Positions 1 through 9,688 are shown, counted from the stretch's first letter. The stretch is 64,000 nt of DNA from Methylobacterium aquaticum (GCF_016804325.1 NZ_CP043627.1:5253001-5317000), one strand, 5' to 3'. The notes: a model not told the origin generated them from the sequence alone. Translations and numbers: made by a program.

Positions 1-1069
1 GGCTCAGATGCTCGCGCATCGCAGGCGTCACCGGCGGCGGCTCGCGGTTGAAGCGGGCGGCGGCCTTGCGCAAGAAGTGCTCGAACAGCAGCGCCACGTC
101 CTCGCGCCGCTCGCGCAACGGCGGGATCGCCACCGAGACGACGTTCAGGCGGTAATAGAGGTCGTCGCGAAACGTGCCCTGCGCGGCGGCTTGGCCGAGA
201 TCGATCTTGGTGGCGGCCACCACCCGCATGTCGACGGGCTGGATCGCGTTGGTGCCGAGCGGCTCTACCACCCGCTCCTGCAGCACCCGCAGGAGCTTGA
301 CCTGAATGTTGAGCGCCATGCTCTCGATTTCGTCGAGGAACAGCGTGCCGCCATCGGCGTGCGCGATGCGCCCGACCCGCTTCTTGAGCGCGCCGGTGAA
401 GGCGCCGGCCTCGTGGCCGAACAGCTCGCTCTCGACCACCGTGTCGGGGAGCGCCCCGCAATTCATCGCGACGAAGTTGCCCTTGGCCCGGCGGCTCCAG
501 CGGTGGAGGGCGCTCGCCACCACCTCCTTGCCCGAGCCGGTCTCGCCGAGGACCAGCACGTCGACATCGGCCTGCGCCACCTCGCGCACGAACTGGCGCA
601 GCCGCGTGATGGCGGGAGAGACGCCGAGGAAGGCCGGATCCTCCGCCACCGCGGCGTCGAGGCGGGCGCGCAACGAGCGGTTCTCCTGCACCAGCGCCCG
701 GCGCTCGAGGGCCCGGCGCACCGAGGCGACCAGGGTCTCGGCCGGGTAGGGCTTGGCCAGGAAATCGTAGGCGCCCGCGCGCATCGCCCGGACCGCCATG
801 GTGATGTCGCCGTGGCCGGTGATCAGGATCACCGGCAATTCGGGATCGGCCTCCTGGATCGCCGCGAACAGCCCGAGCCCGTCGAGCCCCGGCAGGCGCA
901 CGTCGGTGACGACGACGCCCGGCGGATCGGCCAGAATCGCCCGCAGGGCCGATTCGGCGTCGCCATGGGTCTCGACGGAAAAGCCCGCCAGATCCAGGCT
1001 CTGGCCGTTGGCGCGGCGCACCTCCTCCTCGTCGTCGACGAAGATCACCCGGTGGGTTTGGGCGCTCAT
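1..1069 (-). CDS. dctD: DctD sigma-54-dependent response regulator (partial, C-terminus off left edge)
   Basis: NtrC-family regulator that, when phosphorylated by DctB, activates sigma-54 transcription of dctA. About 356 residues are visible from the ATG. The N-terminal receiver domain has the acidic pocket VDDEEE and the phospho-acceptor Asp in VVTDVRLPG. The AAA+ domain follows, with Walker A GETGSGKE, the sigma-54 contact loop [13 protein letters not shown] (classical GAFTGA) and Walker [10 protein letters not shown]. The Fis-type DNA-binding end lies beyond base 1. The start codon overlaps the dctB stop as ATGA, so the two are translationally coupled. The specific name rests on the pairing with dctB and the divergent dctA. 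Confidence 0.93.
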   Translation of the reverse strand, partial: MSAQTHRVIFVDDEEEVRRANGQSLDLAGFSVETHGDAESALRAILADPPGVVVTDVRLPGLDGLGLFAAIQEADPELPVILITGHGDITMAVRAMRAGAYDFLAKPYPAETLVASVRRALERRALVQENRSLRARLDAAVAEDPAFLGVSPAITRLRQFVREVAQADVDVLVLGETGSGKEVVASALHRWSRRAKGNFVAMNCGALPDTVVESELFGHEAGAFTGALKKRVGRIAHADGGTLFLDEIESMALNIQVKLLRVLQERVVEPLGTNAIQPVDMRVVAATKIDLGQAAAQGTFRDDLYYRLNVVSVAIPPLRERREDVALLFEHFLRKAAARFNREPPPVTPAMREHLS

Positions 1070-2901
1070 GCGGCTTGTCCCATCGCGGGGGCCAGCGGCA
1101 GCTCGACCCGGAACAGGGCGCCGCCCTCGGGAGAAGCGCCGGCCGACAGGGTGCCGCCGCACTCCTCGACGATGCCGCGGGAGATGGCCAGCCCGAGGCC
1201 GAGGCCGCTCGCCTTGGTGGTGAAGAACGCGTCGAACACCTGGGCGCCCCCCTCGGGCAGCCCGGCCCCATTGTCGCCCACCTCCAGCACCGCGCGCTCC
1301 CCCATGACCCGCACCGTCACGGCGATGCGGGGATCTTTCACGCCCGCGACCGCGTCGAGGGCGTTCTGCACCAGGTTGACCACGACCTGCTCCAGCCGCG
1401 GCCCCTCCCCCAGCACATAGGGCGAGGGCTCGGGGAGCGCGAGGGCGAGGTCGATGCCGGCAAGCCGCCCCTCGACCACCTCGAGGCTCGCCCGCACCAC
1501 GCCGCTGAGCGCCACGGGGTCGCGCCGGCCCGAGGCCTTGCGGGCGAACCCCTTGAGCTGGCGGGTCAGGGCGGCGATGCGCTCGGTCAGGCGGCCGACC
1601 GCGGCGAGGTTCTCGGTCGCCTCGGGAAATCGCTCGCGCTGGATCAGGATGCCGGCATTGTCGGCATAGGAGCGGATGGCGGCGAGCGGCTGGTTGATCT
1701 CGTGCGCCATGCTGGCGGCGAACTGGCCGAGCGCGGCGAGGCGGCCGGCATGGGCGAGCTCGCGCCCGAGGCGCTGGCGCTCGGCCTCCGCCCGCTGGCG
1801 CTCGGCGATCTCGGCCTTGAGCTTGCGGTTCGTCTCGGTCAGCGCCTCCGTCCGCGCCCGCACCCGTTCCTCCAGCTCGATGCGCCGGGCCGCCGCCTCG
1901 GCGAGGCTCGCCCGCAGGCGCCGGCGCCGGCCGACGATCTCGGCGAGCCCGAGGCAGGCGAGGCCGACGGCGAGGCCGGCGATGACCTGGGCCTGGATCC
2001 GCTCGCGCGCCACCGCGACGCCGACCCGGGTCAGGGTGTGGAGCCGCCAGGTCGTGCCCGGGATGTCGGCGTCGAGGGGCAGGGCCAGCCGCGCCGGCTC
2101 CGCCCCGTTGCCGATCCGCACCAGGGTCCCGTCCGCCGCCGGATGGATCGGCACCGGCGCGAGCGGGGCCGAGCCGAATTCGAGCCGCTCGCGGATCAGC
2201 CGGCGCTCCTCCTCCGGCACCGGCCGCAACGTGCCGAAGCGCCAGGACGGCTCGCTCGCCATCAGGACGATGCCGCGGGGATCGGTGACCATCACGGTCT
2301 CGCCGCCCTTCTTCCAGGACGCGCGCCAGGCCGCCTCGATCCCGTCGAACTCGACCTTGACCACCACCACGCCGGTCCGCCCGCCCGGGCCGGCGACCCG
2401 GCGGCTGAGATAGAGGCCGGGCCGGCCGCTGACGGTCCCGAGCGCGAATTGCCGGCCCGCCCCCTCGGCGAGCGCCTGCTGGACATAGGGCCGGAACCCG
2501 TAATTCGTCCCGACGAAGCTGCCGGGCTCGCCGGCATTGCTCGCCGCGACCGCGAGGCCGTCCTGGCGCACGACGTAGATCACCGCCGCCCCCGAGGCGT
2601 GGGCGATCTCGGCCAGGCGGTCGTTCACCCGGGCGAGCAGGGCCGGATCCGGGGCAGGCCCGACCACGGCGGTGATCTCCGGGTCGCTGGCGAGCGCGAG
2701 CGGCAGCGAGCCCTGCTTCTGCATCTCGGTGCGGAAGGCCGCGACCTGGAGCGCGAGCGTGGCATTCGCCGAGCGCCGCAGGTCGGCGAGCGCCGCCCGC
2801 TCGGCGGTACGGCCGGCGAAGAGGGCCGCCGCCAGCACCGCCGCGAGGCCGAGCAGCCAGGGCCAGGCCGGGGAGCGCGGCAGCGCGCGCCAGCCGGTCA
2901 C
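1066..2901 (-). CDS. dctB: DctB C4-dicarboxylate sensor histidine kinase
   Basis: Membrane sensor kinase of 611 residues, the usual DctB length. A first membrane segment lies at about residues 14-30. A periplasmic double-Cache sensor region follows to about residue 300, then a second membrane segment (about 304-323) and a coiled coil rich in Arg/Glu (about 330-385). The phospho-acceptor is His400 in [10 protein letters not shown]. The HATPase domain shows the N box [10 protein letters not shown], the G1 box VGDNGAGLP and the G2 box GLGLAISRG. It is the first gene of the dctBD operon and is divergent from dctA, the arrangement known from rhizobia. Expected ligands are succinate, fumarate and malate, by family knowledge. 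Confidence 0.93.
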   Translation of the reverse strand: MTGWRALPRSPAWPWLLGLAAVLAAALFAGRTAERAALADLRRSANATLALQVAAFRTEMQKQGSLPLALASDPEITAVVGPAPDPALLARVNDRLAEIAHASGAAVIYVVRQDGLAVAASNAGEPGSFVGTNYGFRPYVQQALAEGAGRQFALGTVSGRPGLYLSRRVAGPGGRTGVVVVKVEFDGIEAAWRASWKKGGETVMVTDPRGIVLMASEPSWRFGTLRPVPEEERRLIRERLEFGSAPLAPVPIHPAADGTLVRIGNGAEPARLALPLDADIPGTTWRLHTLTRVGVAVARERIQAQVIAGLAVGLACLGLAEIVGRRRRLRASLAEAAARRIELEERVRARTEALTETNRKLKAEIAERQRAEAERQRLGRELAHAGRLAALGQFAASMAHEINQPLAAIRSYADNAGILIQRERFPEATENLAAVGRLTERIAALTRQLKGFARKASGRRDPVALSGVVRASLEVVEGRLAGIDLALALPEPSPYVLGEGPRLEQVVVNLVQNALDAVAGVKDPRIAVTVRVMGERAVLEVGDNGAGLPEGGAQVFDAFFTTKASGLGLGLAISRGIVEECGGTLSAGASPEGGALFRVELPLAPAMGQAA

Positions 2902-2941
2902 GGCCGCCTCGCCGGACCAGGAATTTTCCTGCCGGTGGATG

Positions 2942-2954
2942 CGGATTTCCGGAA
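2942..2954. promoter_or_regulatory. Candidate DctD upstream binding site
   Basis: A small inverted repeat CGGATTTCCG (2942-2951), overlapping TTCCGGAA (2947-2954), lies about 120 bp upstream of the dctA -24/-12 promoter. Rhizobial DctD enhancer sites are described as palindromes of similar CGGA/TCCG type, which is the only reason for this call. The position suits an enhancer-binding protein, but no second, clearly matching copy was identified. Confidence 0.35.
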
Positions 2955-3070
2955 CAATTTCCGCCCCGCGTTGCGGCGCGCCGGAAGCCTCTCCGCGGCC
3001 GTTTCCCCCTGTCCCATGAAAATCCTTTTATTGGTCGGCACTTAACAAAAAATTTCGGAATTTCGCCGGC

Positions 3071-3086
3071 TGGCACGCCGGTTGCC
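3071..3086 (+). promoter_or_regulatory. Sigma-54 (-24/-12) promoter of dctA
   Basis: The sequence TGGCACGCCGGTTGCC matches the sigma-54 consensus TGGCAC-N5-TTGC exactly in both conserved blocks and spacing (TGGCAC at 3071-3076, TTGC at 3082-3085). Transcription would begin near 3097, giving a leader of about 150 nt before the dctA ATG. The flanking dctBD pair encodes the activator such a promoter requires. Confidence 0.88.
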
Positions 3087-3247
3087 ATTGTGTGTCCGTC
3101 CGCAGCCTGCCGGTGAGCGGCAGGCCTCGCGAAAAGGTCGATCACTGCCGAACGGCGAAACGCCGCCGCACGGCCAAGAGCAAGAGCGCCACAGCGGTTT
3201 TTGCCGCCAACGCCGTCCCGTCACGAGCCATGCAGGGAGAACGTCCA

Positions 3248-4600
3248 ATGGCTACCTCCGTCCCGTCCCCGCTGACCGCGCCGCACGCGCCGCCGAAGCC
3301 GAAGCCGATCTACAAGACCCTCTATTTCCAGGTCCTGGTCGCTGTCGCGATCGGCATCACGCTCGGGCACTTCTACCCGCAGCTCGGCGCCGACATGAAG
3401 CCGCTCGGCGACGCCTTCATCAAGCTCGTCAAGATGATCATCGCCCCGGTGATCTTCCTCACCGTGGTCTCCGGCATCGCCGGCATGACCAACCTCGAGA
3501 AGGTCGGCCGGGTCGGCGGCAAGGCGCTGATCTACTTCCTCACCTTCTCGACGCTGGCGCTGATCGTCGGCCTCGTGATCGCGAACCTCGTCCAGCCGGG
3601 CGCAGGGATGCACATCGATCCGAAGTCGCTCGATCCCAAGCAGATCGCGATGTACGCCGAGAAGGCGAAGTCGCAGACGATCACCGACTTCCTGATGAAC
3701 ATCATCCCGTCGACGGCGGTGGGTGCGTTCTCGGGCGGCGAGATCCTCCAGGTCCTGTTCTTCTCGGTGCTGTTCGGCTTCGGCCTCGCCTTCCTGGGCG
3801 AGCGCGGCAAGCCGGTGCTCGACTTCATCAAGATCCTGTCCGAGGCGATCTTCGGCGTCGTCCACATCATCATGAAGGTCGCCCCGATCGGCGCCTTCGG
3901 CGCGATGGCCTTCACCATCGGCAAGTACGGCATCGCCTCGCTCGCCAACCTCGCCTACCTCGTCGGCGCGTTCTACCTCACCTCGGCGATCTTCGTCTTC
4001 GGCGTGCTCGGCCTCGTCGCCCGCTACAACGGCTTCTCGATCGTCAAGCTGATCCGCTACATCAAGGAGGAGCTGCTGCTCGTGCTGGGCACCTCGTCCT
4101 CCGAGTCGGCGCTGCCCTCGCTGCTCGAGAAGATGGAGCGCGCCGGCTGCTCGAAGCCCGTTGTCGGCCTGGTGGTCCCGACCGGCTACTCGTTCAACCT
4201 CGACGGCACCAACATCTACATGACCATGGCGGCCCTGTTCATCGCCCAGGCGACGGACACGCCCCTCACCTACGGCGAGCAGGCGCTGCTGCTCCTCGTC
4301 GCCATGCTGTCCTCGAAGGGCGCGGCCGGCGTCACCGGCTCGGGCTTCATCACGCTGGCCGCGACGCTGGCGGTGGTCCCCTCCGTGCCGGTCGTCGGCA
4401 TGGCGCTGATCCTCGGCATCGACCGCTTCATGTCGGAGTGCCGGGCTCTCACCAACTTCATCGGCAACGCGGTCGCCTGCATCGTGGTCGCCCGCTGGGA
4501 GGGTGAGGTCGACATGGACCGCCTGAAGGCCGCCCTCGACGGCAACCCGATGCCGCTGGAAGACCTCGGCCCGGTGCCGGCGCTCCAGCCGGCCGAGTGA
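3248..4600 (+). CDS. dctA: DctA C4-dicarboxylate/proton symporter
   Basis: Inner-membrane transporter of the glutamate/dicarboxylate (DAACS) family importing succinate, fumarate and malate. Length is 450 residues, with the multi-helix fold expected for GltPh relatives. Signature motifs are present in order: the serine-rich hairpin [11 protein letters not shown], the substrate-binding [13 protein letters not shown] and the second hairpin [13 protein letters not shown]. The start at 3248 is preferred over in-frame upstream codons because AGGGAGA precedes it and the N-terminus MATSVPSPL then leads into the first helix. It lies alone behind a sigma-54 promoter and is followed by a terminator hairpin. 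Confidence 0.95.
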   Translation: MATSVPSPLTAPHAPPKPKPIYKTLYFQVLVAVAIGITLGHFYPQLGADMKPLGDAFIKLVKMIIAPVIFLTVVSGIAGMTNLEKVGRVGGKALIYFLTFSTLALIVGLVIANLVQPGAGMHIDPKSLDPKQIAMYAEKAKSQTITDFLMNIIPSTAVGAFSGGEILQVLFFSVLFGFGLAFLGERGKPVLDFIKILSEAIFGVVHIIMKVAPIGAFGAMAFTIGKYGIASLANLAYLVGAFYLTSAIFVFGVLGLVARYNGFSIVKLIRYIKEELLLVLGTSSSESALPSLLEKMERAGCSKPVVGLVVPTGYSFNLDGTNIYMTMAALFIAQATDTPLTYGEQALLLLVAMLSSKGAAGVTGSGFITLAATLAVVPSVPVVGMALILGIDRFMSECRALTNFIGNAVACIVVARWEGEVDMDRLKAALDGNPMPLEDLGPVPALQPAE

Positions 4601-4638
4601 GCGACGATCCGGGGCCATCCGCCCCGGGCCATCACGAG

Positions 4639-4680
4639 GGGCGGCCCTGCGCACGGCGCGGGGCCGCCCTTTTCGTTTTC
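4639..4680 (+). terminator. Rho-independent terminator after dctA
   Basis: A 9-bp perfect stem, GGGCGGCCC (4639-4647) with GGGCCGCCC (4661-4669), is separated by a 13-nt loop and followed by TTTTCGTTTT. It lies about 40 bp after the dctA stop. Confidence 0.8.
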
Positions 4681-4720
4681 CGGGTTATCGTCCCGTCGAA
4701 TGGTCTCGGGAGGATGTTCG

Positions 4721-5539
4721 ATGGCGGGCGGCGACTGGCGCGGGATGGACCGCGCCACACTCGGCAAGGCCTACGACAATTCCGGCGCGGTCGCCGGCAG
4801 CAGCGCCTTCATGGGGAATTTGCGCGAGCGCAGCGCGGCCTTCCGCGAAGCCCATCCCGGCGAGCTGGACATCCCCTACGGCGCGGGCGCCCGCCAGCGT
4901 TTCGACCTGTTCCGGTGCGGCCGGCCGGAGGCACCGCTCGTCGCCTTCATCCATGGCGGCTACTGGCAGCGCAACGACAGGACCGGCTTCTCGGCGCTCG
5001 CCGAAGGGCCGCTCGCCCGCGGCCTCGACGTGGCGATGATCGGCTACACGCTCTGCCCCGAGGCGACGATGACGGCGCTCGCCGCCGAGATCCCGGCGGC
5101 GCTCGCCCGTCTGCGTGCCCATGCGAACCCGCGGCGCCTCGTCGTCTCGGGCTGGTCGGCCGGCGGCCACCTCGCGGCCCTCGCCATGGCCTGCCCGGAA
5201 GTCGATGCCGGTCTGGCGATCTCGGGCATCTTCGACCTCGCGCCGATCCGCCGCACGGCGCTCGACGACGCGCTCCACCTCACGCAGGACGAGGTGGTCG
5301 CGCTCTCCCCGATCCGGCACCTGCCGGTGACATCCGGCCCGCTCACCGTGGCCTATGGCGGCGACGAATTGCCGGAGCTGTGCCGGCAGTCGCAGGTCTA
5401 TCAGGCCGCCTGGGCCGGGACCGGCCTTCCCGGCGACCTCCTGCCCCTGCCCGGCGACGACCATTTCACGGTGCTCGACCAGATGATCCGGCCGGACGGC
5501 GCGCTGACCGAAGCGGCCCTGCGGCTGGCCGCGGGCTGA
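4721..5539 (+). CDS. Alpha/beta hydrolase, kynurenine-formamidase/esterase-like
   Basis: Cytoplasmic alpha/beta hydrolase of 272 residues. The oxyanion-hole motif HGGYWQ and the nucleophile elbow GWSAGG (serine nucleophile) are clear, as is a C-terminal GDDHFTVLD carrying the likely catalytic His. The HGGYW form is typical of the kynurenine formamidase/arylformamidase branch of esterases. The start at 4721 has GGGAGG seven bases upstream; the in-frame ATG at 4700 lacks this. It begins a run of same-strand genes with a CMD-family protein and a hydroxyisobutyrate-type dehydrogenase, so a role in breakdown of a small acid or amide is plausible. The substrate cannot be read from the sequence. Confidence 0.75.
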   Translation: MAGGDWRGMDRATLGKAYDNSGAVAGSSAFMGNLRERSAAFREAHPGELDIPYGAGARQRFDLFRCGRPEAPLVAFIHGGYWQRNDRTGFSALAEGPLARGLDVAMIGYTLCPEATMTALAAEIPAALARLRAHANPRRLVVSGWSAGGHLAALAMACPEVDAGLAISGIFDLAPIRRTALDDALHLTQDEVVALSPIRHLPVTSGPLTVAYGGDELPELCRQSQVYQAAWAGTGLPGDLLPLPGDDHFTVLDQMIRPDGALTEAALRLAAG

Positions 5540-5698
5540 GCCGTCCGTCCCCCGCAGGACCGTCCGGAGCGCGATCGTCCCGACGGCCGCCCCTATCGCT
5601 CCTGCGCCGGGAGCCCGGACGCGATAAGAACGTCCCTCAGCCGCACCGCGACGGCATCCGTGCGTATCGAAGAGCGGTTCAGTGGAGGAGACCAATCC

Positions 5699-6235
5699 GT
5701 GGCCCGCATCCCCTACGCCGACACCACCCGGCCCGAGACGGCCGCCCTCGCCGAGCGGATCGTCGCCGAGCGGGGCGAGATCCTGCATCTCTACGCGATG
5801 CTGCTGCACAGCCCGCCGGTCGCCGAGGGCTGGCTCGCCTTCCTGACCGCGATCCGCCAGCGTTCCGAACTGCCCGGCGACATCCGCGAACTGGTGATCG
5901 TGCAGGTCGCGCACCTGAACGGCGCCCGCTACGAGGCCGAGCAGCACGTGCCGATCGCGCTGCGCGAAGGCGTGACACAAGGCCAGCTCGACGCCCTGCC
6001 CGAGTGGGAGCCCACGGCATTGTTCGGCGAGCGCGAGCGCGCGGTCCTGGCCTATTGCGACGCGATGACGAGGACCATCCACGTCGATCCGGCGGTGTTC
6101 TCGGCCCTGCGCGACCATTTCGACCCGCGGGCGATCGTCGAGCTAACCGCCACGATCGGCGCCTACAACATGGTGTCGCGGTTCCTCGAGGCGATCGGGA
6201 TCGATTCCGCCGACGACAAGGGAGTGGTTCGATGA
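5699..6235 (+). CDS. Carboxymuconolactone decarboxylase (CMD) family protein
   Basis: Small all-helical protein (178 residues) of the CMD/AhpD fold. The core segment around VIVQVAHLNGARYEAEQH matches the family, but the CxxC pair of peroxidatic AhpD proteins is absent, so a decarboxylase, lyase or binding role is likelier than peroxidase. A GTG start at 5699 is chosen because GGAGGAG lies eight bases upstream. Its stop overlaps the next gene's ATG (ATGA at 6232-6235), implying coupled expression with the dehydrogenase. The substrate is unknown. Confidence 0.75.
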   Translation: MARIPYADTTRPETAALAERIVAERGEILHLYAMLLHSPPVAEGWLAFLTAIRQRSELPGDIRELVIVQVAHLNGARYEAEQHVPIALREGVTQGQLDALPEWEPTALFGERERAVLAYCDAMTRTIHVDPAVFSALRDHFDPRAIVELTATIGAYNMVSRFLEAIGIDSADDKGVVR

Positions 6236-7137
6236 GCCGCCGCATCGCCGTGATGGGCCTCGGCCAGATGGGCTGGCCGATCGCCCGCAACCTCGCCCGC
6301 AAGGGGAACGGCACCGAGACGTTTGTCGCCGTCGATGCCGATCCGGCCCGGGTCGCCGGCCTGTCGGAGCCCGGCATCACCGTTACCGCCGACAGGAGCG
6401 CGGTGGCGGGTGCCGAGGTGCTGATGCTGTGCCTGCCCGACGGCGACGTGGTCGAGAGCGTGCTGTTCGGCCCGGACGGGCTCGGTTCCCGCCTCGCCCC
6501 GGGGGCGATCGTGGTCGATCTCAGCACCACCGCGCACGGCCAAGCGGTGGCGATCGGCCGGGCGCTGGAATCGCGGGGATTCTCCTTCCTCGACGCGCCG
6601 GTCTCCGGCGCGCCCGCCGGGGCCGAGGCCGGGACGCTCACGGTGATGTGCGGCGGCACGCCGGAGACGTTTGCGGCGATGAAGCCGCTGCTGGAGCGCA
6701 TCGGCACCCAGGTGCTGCATATGGGCCCGCTCGGCAGCGGCCAGCTCACCAAGACGATCAACAACGTGATCTACGACATCAACATCGCGGCGCTCGCCGA
6801 GGTGCTGCCGATGGCGGTGGCGATGGGCCTCGACCCCTCGCTGCTGGCCGGCGTGGTGACCACCGGCACCAGCCGCAGCTACGCCTCGCAATATTTCGTG
6901 CCGCGGATCCTCAGGGGTGAGTTCGACGAGGGCTACCCGCTCGCCAAGGCCTACAAGGACCTCGTCAGCGCCGCCGAGGTCTCGGTCGGGCGCGGCTTTC
7001 CCCTGCCGGTGACGGCGGCGGCCACCGCGACCTACCAGATGGCCCTGCGCGCCGGCCACGGCGACCGCGACAAGGGCGCGATGGTGCTGCCCTTCGAGGC
7101 GATGCTGGGCGTGAAGGTGAGGGCGCCTTCGGAGTGA
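6232..7137 (+). CDS. NAD(P)-dependent beta-hydroxyacid dehydrogenase (3-hydroxyisobutyrate DH family)
   Basis: Oxidoreductase of 301 residues. The N-terminal Rossmann motif is GLGQMGWPIA; the substrate-binding signature DAPVSGAPAGAEAGTL and the catalytic lysine in GQLTKTINN complete the family set (3-hydroxyisobutyrate, tartronate semialdehyde, glyoxylate/succinic semialdehyde reductases). It oxidises or reduces a beta-hydroxyacid in the cytoplasm. It is coupled to the upstream CMD protein through an ATGA overlap, so the hydrolase-CMD-dehydrogenase trio probably acts in one short catabolic route whose substrate is not evident. Confidence 0.85.
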   Translation: MSRRIAVMGLGQMGWPIARNLARKGNGTETFVAVDADPARVAGLSEPGITVTADRSAVAGAEVLMLCLPDGDVVESVLFGPDGLGSRLAPGAIVVDLSTTAHGQAVAIGRALESRGFSFLDAPVSGAPAGAEAGTLTVMCGGTPETFAAMKPLLERIGTQVLHMGPLGSGQLTKTINNVIYDINIAALAEVLPMAVAMGLDPSLLAGVVTTGTSRSYASQYFVPRILRGEFDEGYPLAKAYKDLVSAAEVSVGRGFPLPVTAAATATYQMALRAGHGDRDKGAMVLPFEAMLGVKVRAPSE

Positions 7138-7222
7138 AGACACCGCGGACGGCGACCCAGAGCCCGTTTGGGCGGGCTTTACGCTTCCAGACCTGCAAAC
7201 GAGGGACCGTCCCACCCTCCCA

Positions 7223-7341
7223 CCTCATCCTGAGGTGTTAGCCGATCAAAGATCGGCTGACCTCGAAGGAGGGCTCCAGAAGTCCCGGCGATCCCTGGAG
7301 CCCTCCTTCGAGGCTCCCTTCGGTCGCACCTCAGGATGAGG
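7223..7341. repeat. Long palindromic repeat, family A copy 1
   Basis: A 119-bp nested palindrome. Outer arms are CCTCATCCTGAGGTG and CACCTCAGGATGAGG. A small internal hairpin (TTAGCCGATC with GATCGGCTGA) follows the left arm, and inner arms are CCTCGAAGGAGGGCTCCAG and CTGGAGCCCTCCTTCGAGG. Seven relatives occur in the window. It lies between the convergent dehydrogenase and ABM genes. Confidence 0.92.
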
Positions 7342-7404
7342 AGGCAGGATAGGATTCGCCGCCTCGTACCAGGGTGTCGCTGGAAAACAGCCTCAAGCAG
7401 TGTC

Positions 7405-7713
7405 TCAGGTCGGCGACAGGACGTGGATCGTCCGGGAGACGATGTGGTCCTTGGTCCTGGCTCCGTAGGCGATCATGTGGGGCGCCGCCGCATGCGCCTT
7501 CAGGGCGTCGAGGCTGGCCCATTTCTCGATCACCACGAAGGTGTCGGGTCCGAACGGCGCCTGGAACGGGCCGACGCCGTCGGCGTCGATCGCCGCGCCG
7601 TACTCGATGCAGCCCTCCTCGGCATGGACCGCGGGCACGTTCGCCCGGAAGGCGTCGAGCACCGTGTCGCGCTGGCCGGGCTTGGTCTGGATGACGGCGA
7701 GGACGTGGATCAT
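7405..7713 (-). CDS. Putative quinol monooxygenase / ABM-domain protein
   Basis: A 102-residue single-domain protein of the antibiotic biosynthesis monooxygenase (YgiN-like) fold, a dimeric alpha-beta barrel acting on quinols or small ketones. Typical features are the opening beta strand IHVLAVIQTKPGQ, the central EEGCIEYGA turn, the FVVIEKWASLDALKAH strand-helix and a C-terminal beta strand. No metal or flavin site is seen, as usual for cofactor-free members. It lies between repeat copy A1 and an exporter gene on the same strand; a joint role is possible but not shown. Confidence 0.8.
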   Translation of the reverse strand: MIHVLAVIQTKPGQRDTVLDAFRANVPAVHAEEGCIEYGAAIDADGVGPFQAPFGPDTFVVIEKWASLDALKAHAAAPHMIAYGARTKDHIVSRTIHVLSPT

Positions 7714-7748
7714 GGGGTTTCCTCCTTGATGTTATCGATGGGACGCGG

Positions 7749-9122
7749 TCACGCCGCCTCCCGCCCCGGCCGGACGGCCAGCCGCGACAGGCTCACCACG
7801 CTGGCGATGCCCGCGAAGGCGGCGCCGAGCGCGAGCGCGAGGGCCGGGCCATGCGCCGCCGCGACCGCGAAGCAGGCGGCCACCAGGGCCGCCCCGGTGG
7901 TCTGGCCGAGGAGCCGCGAGGTCGCCACGATGCCGCTCGCGCCGCCGGCCCGGGCCTGGGGCGCGCTCGTCATGATGGCGCGCAGGTTCGGCGCCTGGAA
8001 GAAGCCGAAGCCCGCCCCGCACAACGCCATCCGCCAGGTGAGGCTGAAGGTGCTCGGCTCGGCCGGCAGCGCCGCGAGCGAGGCCATGCCGAGGGCCAGG
8101 ATCGCGAGCCCGATCCCGCCGAGCAGGCCCGGCGGGTAGCGGTCCGACAGGCGGCCGGCGATCGGCGCCATCACGGCGACGACCAGCGGCCAGGGCGTCA
8201 TCAGGAAGCCGGTCTCGACCTGCGAGCGCCCGAGATCGTGCTGGAACAGGAAGGGCAGCGACACGAAGGCGAGGCCCTGCGCGGCGAAGGAGCAGACCGA
8301 GGTCGCGGCCGAGAGCGCGAAGAGCGGGCGCCGGAACAGGTCGACGGCGAGCATCGGCGCCGGGTGGCCGGCCTGGCGGCGCAGCAGCAGAGCGCCGCAG
8401 GCGAGCGCGCCGGCGAACTCCGCCAGCACCCGCCAGAGCGGCCCGGCATGGGCCGCCTCGCCGAGGCCGAGCACGAACAGCGCGAAGGTACCGGCGTTGA
8501 GGAGCGCGCCGATCCGGTCGAAGGCGTGGCCGGCCCGGTTCGTCTCGGGGAGGGCGCGCCGGGCGAGCGCCAGGGCCGCGAGGCCGATCGGCAGGTTGAC
8601 GGCGAAGAGCCACGGCCAGGGCGCCGCCACCAGGATCAGCGAGGCCATGGTCGGCCCGAGGGCGAAGCCGACCCCGACCACGAAGGCGTTGAGGCCGAGC
8701 CCCCGCCCCAGCTCGTGCGTCGGATAGATGAAGCGGATCAGCGCGACGTTGACCGCCATCAGGGCGCTCGCCCCGACGCCCTGGAGCACGCGGGCGGCGA
8801 CGAGCGCCGGCAGCGACCAGGCCAGCGCGCAGACGAGCGAGGCCAGGGTGAACAGCACGAGCCCGGCGAGGTAGACCCGCCTTTGCCCGACGATCTCGCC
8901 CAGAGCCGCGATCGGCAGCAGGGTCGCCACCACGGCGAGCTGGTAGGCGTTGACGATCCAGACCGAATTCGCCGGATCGACGCCGAGATCGGCCGCGATG
9001 GTCGGGAGCGCGGTGTTGGCGATGGCGGTGTCGAGGGTGGCGAGCGCCACGCCGGCGAGCACCGCCGCCATCGCCTCCCGGCGTTGCGCCGGCGGCAGGC
9101 CCTCGCGGGCGGGCTTGGTCAT
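7749..9122 (-). CDS. MFS drug/metabolite exporter, DHA2 (EmrB/QacA) family
   Basis: Inner-membrane proton antiporter of 457 residues with the many hydrophobic segments of the 14-helix DHA2 group. The DHA2 signature DTAIANTALPTI lies in helix 1, the family loop motif LGEIVGQRRVYL follows, and the helix-5-type glycine-rich stretch is present. The start at 9122 (MTKPAREG) is chosen because the in-frame extension upstream has no family similarity and crosses a repeat. No strong ribosome site is visible. It probably exports a toxic small molecule; the substrate is unknown. Confidence 0.85.
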   Translation of the reverse strand: MTKPAREGLPPAQRREAMAAVLAGVALATLDTAIANTALPTIAADLGVDPANSVWIVNAYQLAVVATLLPIAALGEIVGQRRVYLAGLVLFTLASLVCALAWSLPALVAARVLQGVGASALMAVNVALIRFIYPTHELGRGLGLNAFVVGVGFALGPTMASLILVAAPWPWLFAVNLPIGLAALALARRALPETNRAGHAFDRIGALLNAGTFALFVLGLGEAAHAGPLWRVLAEFAGALACGALLLRRQAGHPAPMLAVDLFRRPLFALSAATSVCSFAAQGLAFVSLPFLFQHDLGRSQVETGFLMTPWPLVVAVMAPIAGRLSDRYPPGLLGGIGLAILALGMASLAALPAEPSTFSLTWRMALCGAGFGFFQAPNLRAIMTSAPQARAGGASGIVATSRLLGQTTGAALVAACFAVAAAHGPALALALGAAFAGIASVVSLSRLAVRPGREAA

Positions 9123-9285
9123 GTCCGGGGCGGGAGGGGGCGGGGCAAGCTGTGACACCCGCCCTGGATGGGTCCCGGCGGCGGCGTTGGCAAGCGGGTC
9201 GCGGCGCAGATCAGCGTTGTCGATCGTCGGCGGTGTCCCTCCGATGATGCGGGGCTGTCCAGGGACAGGAATGGCGCGGGTTTTG
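9123..9285. other. Intergenic region between exporter and repeat C1
   Basis: No gene or clear regulatory motif seen. This GC-rich stretch would hold the promoter of the leftward exporter gene. Confidence 0.5.
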
Positions 9286-9484
9286 CCCCTCTCCCCGCGG
9301 GCGGGGAGAGGCCCGATGACCCCTTGTCGGGTCATCGGGGAGCCCACAGGGCGAGGGTGAGGGGGTGTTTCCGGATGAGACTTCTCCGGCACCGCCCCCT
9401 CACCCTCGCTCCGGCTTTCGCCTGCGCTCACTTCATCGACGACAAGGTCGATGAAGTCCTCTCCCCGCCCGCGGGGAGAGGGGG
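9286..9484. repeat. Long palindromic repeat, family C copy 1
   Basis: About 199 bp bounded by inverted arms of CCCCTCTCCCCGCGGGCGGG type at the left and its complement at the right. It contains two further hairpins (GATGACCC-TTGT-GGGTCATC and TTCATCGAC-GACAA-GTCGATGAA) and a central GCGAGGGTGAGGGGG with its complement. A related 148-bp copy is at 45500-45647. The nested arms suggest a mobile or structural palindromic element. Confidence 0.82.
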
Positions 9485-9608
9485 AAACCCGCGCCTCTTC
9501 TGTCTCCGGACAGCCCGCATGGAAGCGCGAGCGCTGGCCCCCCCGCCTGCCCCCACATCACGCAGCGCATGCCCGAATTCCCCGCACCGCCAGGCTTGCA
9601 TTCGGCAT

Positions 9609-9643
9609 AAAAATCTCGCCATGATCGCCCTCATGAGATTTTT
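9609..9643. promoter_or_regulatory. Inverted repeat upstream of the rpiR-like gene (candidate operator)
   Basis: Perfect 9-bp arms AAAAATCTC (9609-9617) and GAGATTTTT (9635-9643), separated by 17 bp, stand out as AT-rich in GC-rich surroundings. They lie 46 bp before the regulator start. Position and symmetry suit a binding site for the RpiR-type regulator; a transcription terminator is the alternative. Confidence 0.5.
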
Positions 9644-9688
9644 CGATCACCTCGGCGGGAGCGACGATCGGTCGACGGGCGGCCGACC

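Noticed and set aside
1075..3045. Long open plus-strand frame opposite dctB
   Set aside because: It mirrors dctB codon structure in GC-rich DNA and has no recognisable domain; the minus-strand kinase motifs are complete.
4597..6231. N-terminal extension of the hydroxyacid dehydrogenase frame back to 4597
   Set aside because: Out-of-frame reading of the hydrolase and CMD genes; the dehydrogenase begins at 6232 with its Rossmann motif and an ATGA overlap.
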